64,000 nt of DNA from assembly GCF_002387895.1 (NCBI RefSeq), contig NZ_DGLI01000021.1, positions 226,837 to 290,836 on the forward strand, given 5' to 3'. The DNA comes from Clostridium sp. UBA4548 (lineage in GTDB: Bacteria; Bacillota; Clostridia; Clostridiales; Clostridiaceae). The notes below the pieces were generated by a model, which made no database searches, was not told the DNA's origin, and saw only the letters and a program-made list of their open reading frames with translations. Shown piece by piece: positions 8,378 through 17,345 of this stretch (position 1 is the first letter of the stretch; the number at the start of each line of letters is the position of its first letter). Both the position numbers and the translations under genes were made by a program.

Positions 8378-10333
8378 ATGAGATATATGCAAAAAGCTTT
8401 AATTTTATTATTAACCATTATTTTCATTAAAGCTTCTAATATAGAGGTGTACGGACAATCAATGAAAGTTGAAAAGATATATGAAATTCTTATAATAAAC
8501 TCTTATGACAGAGAACAACTTTGGGAAAAAAATATAATATCGGGATTTCAAAAAAACTTGAATGGTAAATTTAATGTTATATATACAATAGAGTACCTAG
8601 ACTTAAAAAGTAACAATTCTAATGAATACTTTAAAGAATTAAGTGATATTTTAAAGATAAAATACAAAGAAAAAAACTTTGATTTAATACTTGCGTCTAA
8701 TGATGAATCATTAAATTTTATTAGAGAATATCATGAAATATTGTTTAAAAAAATTCCTGTGGTTTTTCTTGGTGTAAATAGCAAAATAGAATTAACCTCT
8801 GAAGAACAAAAATACTTTACAGGACTTTCAGATAATGTAGATGAGAGATTAAATATAGATATTATAAAAAAACTTTACCCTGAAATAAAAACTATTAATT
8901 TCTTATTAGATGATACTACTTATTCGAGAAATACTAAAATAAGATTAGAAAATGTTAGGCCTTATTATTATGATCTAGAATTTAATTACATTGAGGGTGT
9001 AAAGATAGATGAGGTTATTGAAAAGGTTTCAATGACTTCAAAACCCTGTGTAAACTTAATAATAGGAATTTTTTCAGATGGAGACGACAAAGAATCTTTC
9101 CCTAAAGAAGCAGTAAAAAAGTTAAAAGCTACTAATAATTATCCTATATTTTCAAAGTCTGAAAATTATTTAGGTCAAGGAGTTTTAGGTGGAAAGATGG
9201 ATTTAGGAGAAGAACATGGAAAAATGGGAGCAGATATTGCTATGAGAATTTTAAGGGGAGAATCCATGAAAAATATTCCTATTCTTGAGGAACCTCCAGG
9301 AACGTACATCTTTGATTATGAGCAGATGAAGAAGTATGGGATTTCTATCAATGAAATACCACAAAATAGCGTAATAATAAACAAAGGAAATTACGAAATG
9401 ATGGTAGTTGCTGGGGGAAAAGCTAAAGTCATACTAATGATGAATGGTTTAATAATAATAGTGTTTTTAATAGTTTTTTACAATATATATCTTAGAAAAA
9501 AAGGTGAAAATGATAGAAAAACTTATAATGAAGTTTTAAAATATGATAAGTTAAAAACAGAATTTTTTTCAAATATTTCTCATGAGCTTAGAACCCCATT
9601 AAATGTAATACTTAGCACTGTACAATTGTTAGAGGTATATATAAAACAAGGGAGAATTAAATTTGAGGATGAGAATTCCAAAAAGAAGATAACATACATA
9701 AAGCAAAATGGATATAGGTTGTTAAGACTGGTTAATAATATTATAGATATAACTAGGATAGAATCAGATTTTTATGAGTTACAATTAAAAAATAAAAATA
9801 TAGTAGAAGTTATAGAGGATATTACCTTATCTGTAGCTGATTACATAGAGGGTCATTCTATTGAACTTATATTTGATACAAATGTTGAGGAAAAGATTAT
9901 GGCTGTAGACCTACAGAAAATGGAAAGAATAATGTTAAACTTATTATCTAATGCTGTGAAGTTTACACCTAAAGAAGGTAGTATATTTGTAGAACTCCAG
10001 GATCAGGGAGAAAAAGTTAAAATTTCAGTTAAAGATAATGGAATAGGAATTCCTAAGGATAAACAAGGAAGTGTATTTGATAGATTTGCCCAAGTAGATA
10101 CATCCCTTTCAAGAAAAAGTGAAGGAAGTGGTATAGGACTATCACTTGTGAAAGCCCTAGTGGAGCTTCATAGAGGAAGTATCCATATTGAAAGTGAGGA
10201 AGGACAGGGGACTACATTCATTGTAGAAATACCAGCAGAGATTGTTGAAAATGAAAATTTAGGAGGAGAACATAATTCAAATACAGAGTTAAAGAACAAA
10301 GTCATATTAGAGTTTTCTGATATATATGATTAG
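8378..10333 (+). CDS. Membrane sensor histidine kinase with extracytoplasmic ABC-substrate-binding-like domain
   Basis: Two-component sensor of 651 residues. An N-terminal signal segment is followed by about 320 extracytoplasmic residues resembling ABC-type periplasmic-binding folds (LIINSYDREQLWEKNIISGF, VFLGVNSK). A transmembrane helix lies at about 354-371 (MMNGLIIIVFLIVFYNIYL). The cytoplasmic part has a HisKA domain with H-box SHELRTPLN (phosphoacceptor about H402). It also has an HATPase domain with N-box MLNLLSNAVKFTP, G1 DNGIGIP and G2 GSGIGLSLVKALVELH. AGGAGG precedes ATG 8378. No response regulator lies beside it, so it is an orphan kinase. The ligand is unknown. Confidence 0.92.
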   Translation: MRYMQKALILLLTIIFIKASNIEVYGQSMKVEKIYEILIINSYDREQLWEKNIISGFQKNLNGKFNVIYTIEYLDLKSNNSNEYFKELSDILKIKYKEKNFDLILASNDESLNFIREYHEILFKKIPVVFLGVNSKIELTSEEQKYFTGLSDNVDERLNIDIIKKLYPEIKTINFLLDDTTYSRNTKIRLENVRPYYYDLEFNYIEGVKIDEVIEKVSMTSKPCVNLIIGIFSDGDDKESFPKEAVKKLKATNNYPIFSKSENYLGQGVLGGKMDLGEEHGKMGADIAMRILRGESMKNIPILEEPPGTYIFDYEQMKKYGISINEIPQNSVIINKGNYEMMVVAGGKAKVILMMNGLIIIVFLIVFYNIYLRKKGENDRKTYNEVLKYDKLKTEFFSNISHELRTPLNVILSTVQLLEVYIKQGRIKFEDENSKKKITYIKQNGYRLLRLVNNIIDITRIESDFYELQLKNKNIVEVIEDITLSVADYIEGHSIELIFDTNVEEKIMAVDLQKMERIMLNLLSNAVKFTPKEGSIFVELQDQGEKVKISVKDNGIGIPKDKQGSVFDRFAQVDTSLSRKSEGSGIGLSLVKALVELHRGSIHIESEEGQGTTFIVEIPAEIVENENLGGEHNSNTELKNKVILEFSDIYD

Positions 10334-10466
10334 TAGAACAATGTAAAAATAAATTATATATAGACATTATTAAGCTATAAATTTTTTTGAATTTTAATAT
10401 ACTACAGGAATTTATAACTTACATAAATTATAGTAAATATTCCTACCAGGATATATGGATATAAAT

Positions 10467-10520
10467 AGGGATTTAGTTAAAAGAGTTAAACCTCTTATGC
10501 TAAATCCCTGTCTTTATTTT
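10467..10520 (+). terminator. Intrinsic terminator between kinase and cysE
   Basis: A 10-bp stem AGGGATTTAG/CTAAATCCCT with a 23-nt loop and a T-rich tail on the plus strand. It lies between convergent genes and may act weakly in both directions. Confidence 0.7.
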
Positions 10521-10526
10521 TTACAT

Positions 10527-11051
10527 CTAGGGTGAAAAGTAGTCATCCCCTAAAATCTTTCCAGGGATACCAACCACAGTTTTATTTTCTGGAACAGATT
10601 TTAAAACCACAGCATTAGCTCCTATTCTGGAGCCTTTACCAATATCAATAGGACCAAGAATTTTGGCACCTGCACCTATTATAACATTATCTCCTATAGA
10701 AGGGTGCCGTTTCCCTTTTTCTGTGCCAACTCCTCCTAATGTAACACCATGATAAATAGTAACATTGTTGCCGACTTCAGCAGTTTCTCCTATAACTACA
10801 CCCATTCCATGGTCAATGAAAACTTTTTTGCCAATTTTGGCACCTGGATGAATCTCAATACCTGTAAAGAATCGAGAAATTTGAGATATTAACCTAGCTA
10901 TAAAATAAAGTCTTAATCTGTAAAGTTTATGAGAAATATTGTGAAAAAATAGGGCATGAAGAGATGGATATAAAAAGACCTCCATCACGCTTCTAATTGC
11001 AGGATCCTTTGAAATTATATTATCTATATCTTCTTTAAGTCTATTGAACAT
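10527..11051 (-). CDS. cysE: Serine O-acetyltransferase
   Basis: Transfers acetyl from acetyl-CoA to L-serine to give O-acetylserine, the substrate of CysK. The protein is 174 residues, the short form lacking the long N-terminal helical domain of E. coli CysE. A left-handed beta-helix hexapeptide repeat dominates from about residue 65 (IHPGAKIGKKVFIDHGMGVV, then HGVTLGGVGTEKGKRHPSIG). The conserved catalytic-site histidines are in DHGMG and YHGVTLGG. It lies 18 bp downstream of cysK on the same strand, and both are controlled by the Cys T-box upstream. Confidence 0.95.
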   Translation of the reverse strand: MFNRLKEDIDNIISKDPAIRSVMEVFLYPSLHALFFHNISHKLYRLRLYFIARLISQISRFFTGIEIHPGAKIGKKVFIDHGMGVVIGETAEVGNNVTIYHGVTLGGVGTEKGKRHPSIGDNVIIGAGAKILGPIDIGKGSRIGANAVVLKSVPENKTVVGIPGKILGDDYFSP

Positions 11052-11069
11052 ATCACCACTACCTAAAAA

Positions 11070-11978
11070 TTACTGAAAAAGACCCATGGATAAATACTTT
11101 TCCCCACTATCTGGTGCTATTACAAGGACTTTTTTCTCTTTTCCTAATTCTTTAGCAAGATCCAAAGCTACAGAAATTGCTGCTCCGGAAGAAATTCCTA
11201 CTAAAATCCCTTCCTCACTAGCTAATAATCTTGCTGTATCGAAAGCGACTTCATCACTAACAGTTGAAATTTTATCAACAACCTTACTATCATAGTTATC
11301 AGGTATAAAACCAGCGCCAATACCTTGTATCTTATGGGGTGAATGAGTACCACCAGATAAAATTGAGGACTTTGAAGGCTCTACAGCATTAATAAGGATT
11401 GAACTTTTAAGCTCTTTTAATCTTCTGCCAACTCCTGTTATAGTACCGCCAGTACCAACACCTGCAATAAAAGCATTCAAGTCGGGTATATCTCTTAAAA
11501 TTTCTTCTGCGGTTGTTTTATAATGCTTGTTAGGGTTTGCAATATTTACAAACTGTTGAGGTATAAAAAAGCTATCATCCACAGCAATTTCTTTAGCCTT
11601 TTCTATAGCACCTTTCATGCCTTTGGCACCTTCTGTTAGAACAAGTTCTGCGCCATAAGCTTTAATCATATTTCTTCTCTCTACACTCATAGTATCAGGC
11701 ATTATTATTATAACTTTGTAACCTTTTAACTTTCCAAGCATTGCAAGAGCAATTCCTGTATTACCACTAGTTGGCTCTACAATTGTACTATTTGGTTTTA
11801 GAAGACCTAACTTTTCTGCTTCTTCTATCATTCCCAGTGCTGCTCTATCTTTAACACTACCAGCAGGGTTGTATTTTTCAAGCTTTACATAAACCTCTGC
11901 CATGTCTTCATGAACTATATTATTTAATTTTATTATTGGGGTATTGCCTACCATTTCTAAAACACTATTATATAACAT
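11070..11978 (-). CDS. cysK: Cysteine synthase A (O-acetylserine sulfhydrylase)
   Basis: PLP enzyme (302 residues) that makes L-cysteine from O-acetylserine and sulfide. The PLP-binding lysine is in NPAGSVKDRAALGMI, the substrate loop is EPTSGNTGIALA, and the glycine-rich phosphate loop is GVGTGGTITG. The C-terminal SGGTHSPHKIQGIGAGFIP is typical of CysK. It is the first gene of cysK-cysE. The leader carries a T-box with a UGC specifier, so expression should rise when tRNA-Cys is uncharged. An extra roughly 185 nt separates the T-box terminator from the start codon. Confidence 0.96.
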   Translation of the reverse strand: MLYNSVLEMVGNTPIIKLNNIVHEDMAEVYVKLEKYNPAGSVKDRAALGMIEEAEKLGLLKPNSTIVEPTSGNTGIALAMLGKLKGYKVIIIMPDTMSVERRNMIKAYGAELVLTEGAKGMKGAIEKAKEIAVDDSFFIPQQFVNIANPNKHYKTTAEEILRDIPDLNAFIAGVGTGGTITGVGRRLKELKSSILINAVEPSKSSILSGGTHSPHKIQGIGAGFIPDNYDSKVVDKISTVSDEVAFDTARLLASEEGILVGISSGAAISVALDLAKELGKEKKVLVIAPDSGEKYLSMGLFQ

Positions 11979-12112
11979 TTGATTTCCTCCTTAGGCTTAA
12001 TTTAATATTATTTATAACACAAATACATCATAATCAATAAAACATAAAAACTTACGAAATGGACTAAAAACATAATTGAAACAATACTAACAATGGTAAA
12101 GTATTCCTGGAA

Positions 12113-12128
12113 ATTTAAGCGCTTAAAT
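12113..12128. promoter_or_regulatory. 16-nt perfect palindrome between T-box and cysK
   Basis: ATTTAAGCGCTTAAAT is fully self-complementary and more GC-centred than its surroundings. It sits in the transcribed leader after the T-box terminator. It could be an operator, a hairpin or a processing site. Confidence 0.3.
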
Positions 12129-12164
12129 CCTCATACATATTGAAGTTAGTATAACCAGAATAAT

Positions 12165-12450
12165 CAATAAAAAAAGCCTCGTCTCTATAATATATAGAGA
12201 CGAGGCTTTGTATGCCTTCGCGGTTCCACCCTAATTAGATATAAAATATCTCACCTCATTCAGGTACAAAAATACCTTATCGCTATAACAGGCGAACCTG
12301 GATGGTCTTACTAAAACTTTCAGACTTCTGCTCCAAAGGGCACTTCACATAAATCATCAGTAGAAACTTCACACCATCGTTTCCTCTCTGGAACTTATAT
12401 CTATGTTACTTTCCTTTTTCAATGCATTTAATTCTTAGTTAATTACTCTG
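12165..12450 (-). promoter_or_regulatory. T-box riboswitch, cysteine-specific (UGC specifier)
   Basis: On the minus strand a stem I region precedes the canonical T-box AGGGTGGAACCGCG (plus-strand complement about 12218-12231). A GC-rich terminator follows with arm AAGCCTCGTCTCTATA, its complement, and a U-run at about 12168-12205. The specifier context GTGAAG-TGC-CCTTTGGAG has the same layout as the asnS T-box in this window. It places the Cys codon UGC at 12342-12340, matching the downstream cysK-cysE. Uncharged tRNA-Cys would stabilise the antiterminator and switch the operon on. Confidence 0.93.
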
Positions 12451-12462
12451 ATTTATATTTAT

Positions 12463-12490
12463 ATTATATGACAAAAATAAAATTTGTAAA
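12463..12490 (-). promoter_or_regulatory. Sigma-A promoter for the cys T-box leader
   Basis: On the minus strand TTTACA (12490-12485), a 16-bp spacer and TATAAT (12468-12463) lie just upstream of the T-box leader. Confidence 0.6.
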
Positions 12491-12851
12491 CCCCTAAATT
12501 GTGAAAAAATAAAAAATTACTTTAGAAACTTTTAATAATAATTAAATAAATCTATATAGATATGAAGGTATGTACTAAATAAAAAAAACAAAGGTTAAAT
12601 TTTCAATTAAATTTATTCTTAATTTAATAATATTTTATTTAAAGAATTATAAAAAAAGCTTAAATTATGAATAAAAGAACCCTTAAAAATAAGAATATAG
12701 TTAAATTTTTGTAAAAATTATGTGTATTTTTTTTGTTGAAATGGAAAAATCTCAATATTATAATTGATACATAAGTGTACAAATATTTAAAATATTACAA
12801 AATGTACTGTTTTTGGATGTTATGTACATGTAGAAATAGGGGGTTAATAAT
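12491..12851 (+). promoter_or_regulatory. AT-rich upstream region of the cell-wall protease
   Basis: No gene is seen. Three TGTAC motifs occur at about 12776, 12804 and 12823, the first two roughly inverted around a central ATTTAAAAT. They could be regulator half-sites, but I recognise no family. A strong ribosome site, AGGGGG (about 12837-12843), precedes the protease ATG. Confidence 0.3.
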
Positions 12852-15800
12852 ATGAAGGATACTTTTAGAAAAAGTATGTCTAAAACTCTGGTTGGAATAG
12901 TTGTTTCAACAATAGTTCTAGGAAACCAAGTAGAAGATGTACAAGCTCAAGAGAATGGGGATACTCTATTAAGAAATGCTATCTACAAGAATATGAAAAG
13001 GGACTCTGTCTCAAAGAACATATTTGTAAATGATGAAAAAGAAAATGCTAGCGAGTTAGTAAGAGTCATTGTTGAAGTAGAAGCTCCAGCTGCAGCAGAA
13101 GTGGCAGGAAGTGCGAAGGCATCAGGTCAACAGATAAATGCAGCTAAGTCAGCACAGTTACCGGTTATGGGGGAAGTAAAAAAGATTATTGGTACTGACA
13201 TTAAAAACTCATTTGGTAATTTAGTTAATGGTTTTAGTATAGAGGTTAGAAGAGGCGAATTAGAAAAGATTGAAAATTTGTCAGGAGTAAAAAATGTAAC
13301 GGAAGTTAAAAAGTACAATGTAGATATGAACTCTGCTAAAGAACTTACTCAAGCAGAAAATGTTTGGAAAGATTATGGATATCAAGGAGAAGGCATGTTG
13401 ATATCTATAATTGACACTGGAATAGATCATACTCACAAAGATATGAGACTAGACCAAGATGGTAAAGACAAAGCAAAGCTAAGTAAAAGTGCAGCTGAAG
13501 AAAAAATAAAAACTCTTGGTAAAGGAACATACTTAAGTGAAAAAGTTCCTTTTGGATATAATTATGCTGATAAAAATAATACAGCAAAAGATAATACTGA
13601 TAGTATGCATGGAATGCATGTAGCAGGAATTGCAGCTGCTAATGGAAGTGATGAAGAAATAAAGGCAGGAAGTGCAGTTGATGGAGTAGCACCAGATGCT
13701 CAATTGTTAGCTATGAAGGTGTTTTCTAATGGGCCATTAAGTGCAGGAGCATACTCTGATGACATAGTAGCTGCAATTGAGGACTCAGTAACTCTTGGGG
13801 CAGATGTAATTAACATGAGTTTAGGATCTAGTTCAGGTTTTATGGACTCGGAAGATCCACAACAAATAGCTATAGAAAGAGCAACTAATGCAGGAGTTTC
13901 TGTTGTAGTTTCCGCAGGAAACTCTCAATATTCAACTGCACCTTATAAATTTAATTCTATGACAGATATAGGAATAGTAGGCTCACCAGGAGTTGCTAAA
14001 GATACTCTTCAAGTAGCAAACTTTGAGAATAATAGTATTACATCACCAGCTTTAACACTTAATGTAGATGGAGCTAAAGCTGGAATGTTTGGATATTCCC
14101 AATCAGATGCGCCAGTTTATACTGCGTTTAAACCGGATCAACAGCTAGAAGTTGTACTTTGTGGATATGGTGCTCCTGGTGATTTTGATGGAAAAGATGT
14201 TAAGGGTAAAATAGCCTTAATTGAAAGAGGCGGGGCTAAGAGTGCTGGTTTCGTGGAGAAGAAGGAACTTGCTCGTCAAGCAGGAGCAGCAGGAGTTATT
14301 GTTTATAATAACGTTAGAGATACTAAGGCAGAGGAAGAATCTTATATAAGCATGGCTGCAAATCCTAATGGAACAATTCCTGGATTGTTTATTAAACGTA
14401 GTTCAGGCTTAGCAATAAAAGGGGCAATAGATGCAGGAAAAACTGTAAGATTAACTTTTGGTGCAGAAACAATCTCAGAAGCAAATAGTGGTGCTGGGGA
14501 TTTTGATAGCAGTACTTCTTGGGGAGTAACTCCAAGCTTAGATTTCAAACCAGAAATATCTGCTCCAGGCGGAGATATTTACTCTACAGTAAATGATAAT
14601 AAGTATGAAACTATGAGTGGAACATCAATGGCTGCACCTCATGCCACTGGAGGACAAGCATTGATAATTCAAGGAATTAAAAAGAATAATCCTAGTATAA
14701 AAGGTAGAGACTTAAGCAGACTTGCTAGATTTACAGCTATTAATACTGCAGAGGTTAAGATGAATAAGTTTGATCCAACCACACCTTACTCTCCAAGAAG
14801 ACAAGGTGCTGGTATGATGCAAATTGAAAATGCTATTAAAAATAATGTTATATTAACTTATAAGAAAGATGGTAACGCTGTTACTGCTTTAAAGGAAATT
14901 GGAAAAACAACAACCTTTGAATTAGAACTTGAAAACTTAGGGGATAAGCCTGTGACCTATGATGTAGAAAGTCTAGGAGTTTTAACAGATCAGTCTGATT
15001 CTATTAGCTCTATGCACTATGTTGAAAAAATAAATCAGGCAAGTGTGAAGTTTGACGTGAGCAAAGTAACTGTACCAGCAAAAGGAAAAGCAATGGTTAA
15101 AGCAACATTAGATGTGGCAGATGGAGTTTCAACCGAAAGATTTTTAGAGGGATTCATTAAATTCAATACTGCAGATGCTCCAGACTTAGTTATGCCTTAT
15201 ATAGGATATTATGGAGATTGGAGTAAGGAAGAAATTTTAAATATACCTATGTGGGAAACTAGTACAAAGGATCATCATTTATATTTAACTGATGCTAATA
15301 AAAGAGCATTGAAGTCTACTGTAGTTACTCAAGTTACTGAAGGAGATAAGGTTTACACTTCTTATCTTGGATATGATGGAGTAACTGGCAAGTATAATGA
15401 ACCAAAAATTGATAAGAATACAATTGCAATTTCACCAAATGGAGACAAACAAGGAGATGTAATAATACCATCATTATATCATTTAAGAAATGCTAAGAAT
15501 ACAGTGGTAGTAGTTCTTGATAAGGATGGTAAGGAGCTTGGAGAAGTTGCTAAGCAGTCTAACATAAGAAAAAGAGAATATGCAAAAAATCCAAGTAGAG
15601 CAACTTTAATGGATCTTACTTGGGATGGAAGTATATATAATAAATCTACTGGAAAGAATGAAATATTGCCAGAGGGACAATATACAATAGATATAAGATC
15701 ATCAGTGGATTTACCTAATGCAAAACCACAAAGCTTTATAGTTCCAGTAAAAATCGATTTAACAGCTCCAAAAATTGAAATTAAAGATGTAACAAAAGTA

Positions 15801-17057
15801 AGTGGAAACACTTATAAACTTCAATGGACAATGGAGGATATACAATCAAATCTAGAAGTTGGTGGAGCTACCATATTTGTTGATGGAAAAGAAGTTGCAG
15901 TAGACTGGAAAAAAGTAAATGTAGAAAATGGCGTTTATAGCTATGACTTAGATTTGACTAGTGGAGCATTAGAAATCACTGTAGGTGCTTTAGACAGAGC
16001 ACAGAACTTAGGAGTTGCATCTAAAAAAGTGATGATAAACCTTCCACCAGCTAAGGTAACCTTTGAAACTGCTGCAACAGGTGAATTTGTTTCAGATTCT
16101 GCTGAAACCTATGTAATTAAAGGAAAGTTAAATAGGCCAGTTAAAGAGTTTACTATTGGGGGAGAAAATGTTGTATTGAAGGATGACTTATCATTTGCCC
16201 ATGAAGTGAAATTAAAGCAGGGAATGAATCAAATAGGAGTCTATATAAAAGATTTCGATGATAAGGTTATAGCTGAATACGCTATAAAAGGAGAATGCGA
16301 TACAATTTCTCCAGTGATAAACTTAGATGTGGCAAATGTAGACAATGATAAGAATACTTTGACAATAGCACCGAATCAGAAAAAGATAAATATAAAAGGT
16401 AAAGTATCTGATAATACCTTTGGATATAAGTTTTATATAAATGGAGATGCCCTAATAAACGTAAGTAACAGTGTTGCAGGAATTGAATACAATGAAAGAA
16501 CATTTGAGAAGGAATTGGACGTTAAAGAAGGCGATATTGTACAGATTAAGGCTGTTGATTTATATGGACATGAGACTATTAAAAATTTAAAAGTTGAGAT
16601 AGATAATGTTGCACCAGCAATTACTATCTCAGGAGTTGAAGACGGAAAAGTTTATGAGAATTCAGTAACACCAGAAATTACTGTAGATGACTCAAAAGCT
16701 ATTGTAGAGCTTAAACTTAATGGGGAAAGTTATGTAAAGGGGACTGAAATTAAAAAATCAGGAAAGTATGAACTTCAAGTAAGTGCAACTGATGCAGTAG
16801 GAAATAAATCTGAGAAAGTTGTTAAGTTTGAAATCAAAGAAAAGGCAGCGAATAACACAGGTGGAGCAAACAATGGAGGCACAACTTCAGGTGGAAATAC
16901 GGCAACAACTACTGGCGGTACTTCAAATGGTACAGTGACTGCAGGTATTCCACAAGCTGGAGCAGCAATGGGAGCTACGAATACAATTGCTGTAGGAACA
17001 ATTTTATCAGTTATTGGGGGCGCAATATTCACATTATTTAGACGTAAACAAAAATAG
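12852..17057 (+). CDS. Cell-envelope subtilisin-like serine protease (S8, lactocepin/C5a-peptidase type)
   Basis: Large secreted surface protease of 1401 residues. Parts in order: signal peptide (about 1-32); I9-like propeptide (about 65-165); S8 catalytic domain with Asp188 (IDTGIDH), His253 (HGMHVAG) and Ser592 (GTSMAAPH); an inserted PA domain at about 395-560 (KGKIALIERGG, AGAAGVIVYNN); Fn3-like and Ig-like repeats; a Gly/Thr-rich linker; and a sorting-type tail. The tail is IPQAG at 1366-1370, a hydrophobic helix and RRKQK. The sorting motif departs from LPXTG (Ala for Thr, Ile for Leu). It probably degrades extracellular protein to feed peptides. Strong ribosome site; monocistronic with its own terminator. 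Confidence 0.93.
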   Translation: MKDTFRKSMSKTLVGIVVSTIVLGNQVEDVQAQENGDTLLRNAIYKNMKRDSVSKNIFVNDEKENASELVRVIVEVEAPAAAEVAGSAKASGQQINAAKSAQLPVMGEVKKIIGTDIKNSFGNLVNGFSIEVRRGELEKIENLSGVKNVTEVKKYNVDMNSAKELTQAENVWKDYGYQGEGMLISIIDTGIDHTHKDMRLDQDGKDKAKLSKSAAEEKIKTLGKGTYLSEKVPFGYNYADKNNTAKDNTDSMHGMHVAGIAAANGSDEEIKAGSAVDGVAPDAQLLAMKVFSNGPLSAGAYSDDIVAAIEDSVTLGADVINMSLGSSSGFMDSEDPQQIAIERATNAGVSVVVSAGNSQYSTAPYKFNSMTDIGIVGSPGVAKDTLQVANFENNSITSPALTLNVDGAKAGMFGYSQSDAPVYTAFKPDQQLEVVLCGYGAPGDFDGKDVKGKIALIERGGAKSAGFVEKKELARQAGAAGVIVYNNVRDTKAEEESYISMAANPNGTIPGLFIKRSSGLAIKGAIDAGKTVRLTFGAETISEANSGAGDFDSSTSWGVTPSLDFKPEISAPGGDIYSTVNDNKYETMSGTSMAAPHATGGQALIIQGIKKNNPSIKGRDLSRLARFTAINTAEVKMNKFDPTTPYSPRRQGAGMMQIENAIKNNVILTYKKDGNAVTALKEIGKTTTFELELENLGDKPVTYDVESLGVLTDQSDSISSMHYVEKINQASVKFDVSKVTVPAKGKAMVKATLDVADGVSTERFLEGFIKFNTADAPDLVMPYIGYYGDWSKEEILNIPMWETSTKDHHLYLTDANKRALKSTVVTQVTEGDKVYTSYLGYDGVTGKYNEPKIDKNTIAISPNGDKQGDVIIPSLYHLRNAKNTVVVVLDKDGKELGEVAKQSNIRKREYAKNPSRATLMDLTWDGSIYNKSTGKNEILPEGQYTIDIRSSVDLPNAKPQSFIVPVKIDLTAPKIEIKDVTKVSGNTYKLQWTMEDIQSNLEVGGATIFVDGKEVAVDWKKVNVENGVYSYDLDLTSGALEITVGALDRAQNLGVASKKVMINLPPAKVTFETAATGEFVSDSAETYVIKGKLNRPVKEFTIGGENVVLKDDLSFAHEVKLKQGMNQIGVYIKDFDDKVIAEYAIKGECDTISPVINLDVANVDNDKNTLTIAPNQKKINIKGKVSDNTFGYKFYINGDALINVSNSVAGIEYNERTFEKELDVKEGDIVQIKAVDLYGHETIKNLKVEIDNVAPAITISGVEDGKVYENSVTPEITVDDSKAIVELKLNGESYVKGTEIKKSGKYELQVSATDAVGNKSEKVVKFEIKEKAANNTGGANNGGTTSGGNTATTTGGTSNGTVTAGIPQAGAAMGATNTIAVGTILSVIGGAIFTLFRRKQK

Positions 17058-17064
17058 CATTCTA

Positions 17065-17097
17065 AAGAAGGTCTACTTTATGTAGCCTTCTTTTGTT
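17065..17097 (+). terminator. Intrinsic terminator after the protease
   Basis: Stem AGAAGGtCTAC with GTAGcCTTCT and a TTTTGTTT tail, directly after the protease stop. Confidence 0.85.
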
Positions 17098-17345
17098 TAT
17101 GGTAAGCATAATTTGTTTTATACTAATACAGTATTATGATAAAATTGTTATAAATATTAAATATATATGGATATCAATCTGTTTTAACAATTATTTTTAG
17201 TGTAAAATTAATTGAAAGTTTAAAGTTGAAAGTATTTAGTTTAGTATAAAATAAGTTTATAGTTAAAGATAGAGAATATGCTTTTTTATAAATTTGGCAA
17301 GCTAGATGATATAAAATATTATTTTAAATATAAGGAGGAGTAGTT

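Noticed and set aside
15479..15811. 110-codon antisense frame inside the surface protease
   Set aside because: It lies wholly within an intact, domain-supported gene on the other strand.
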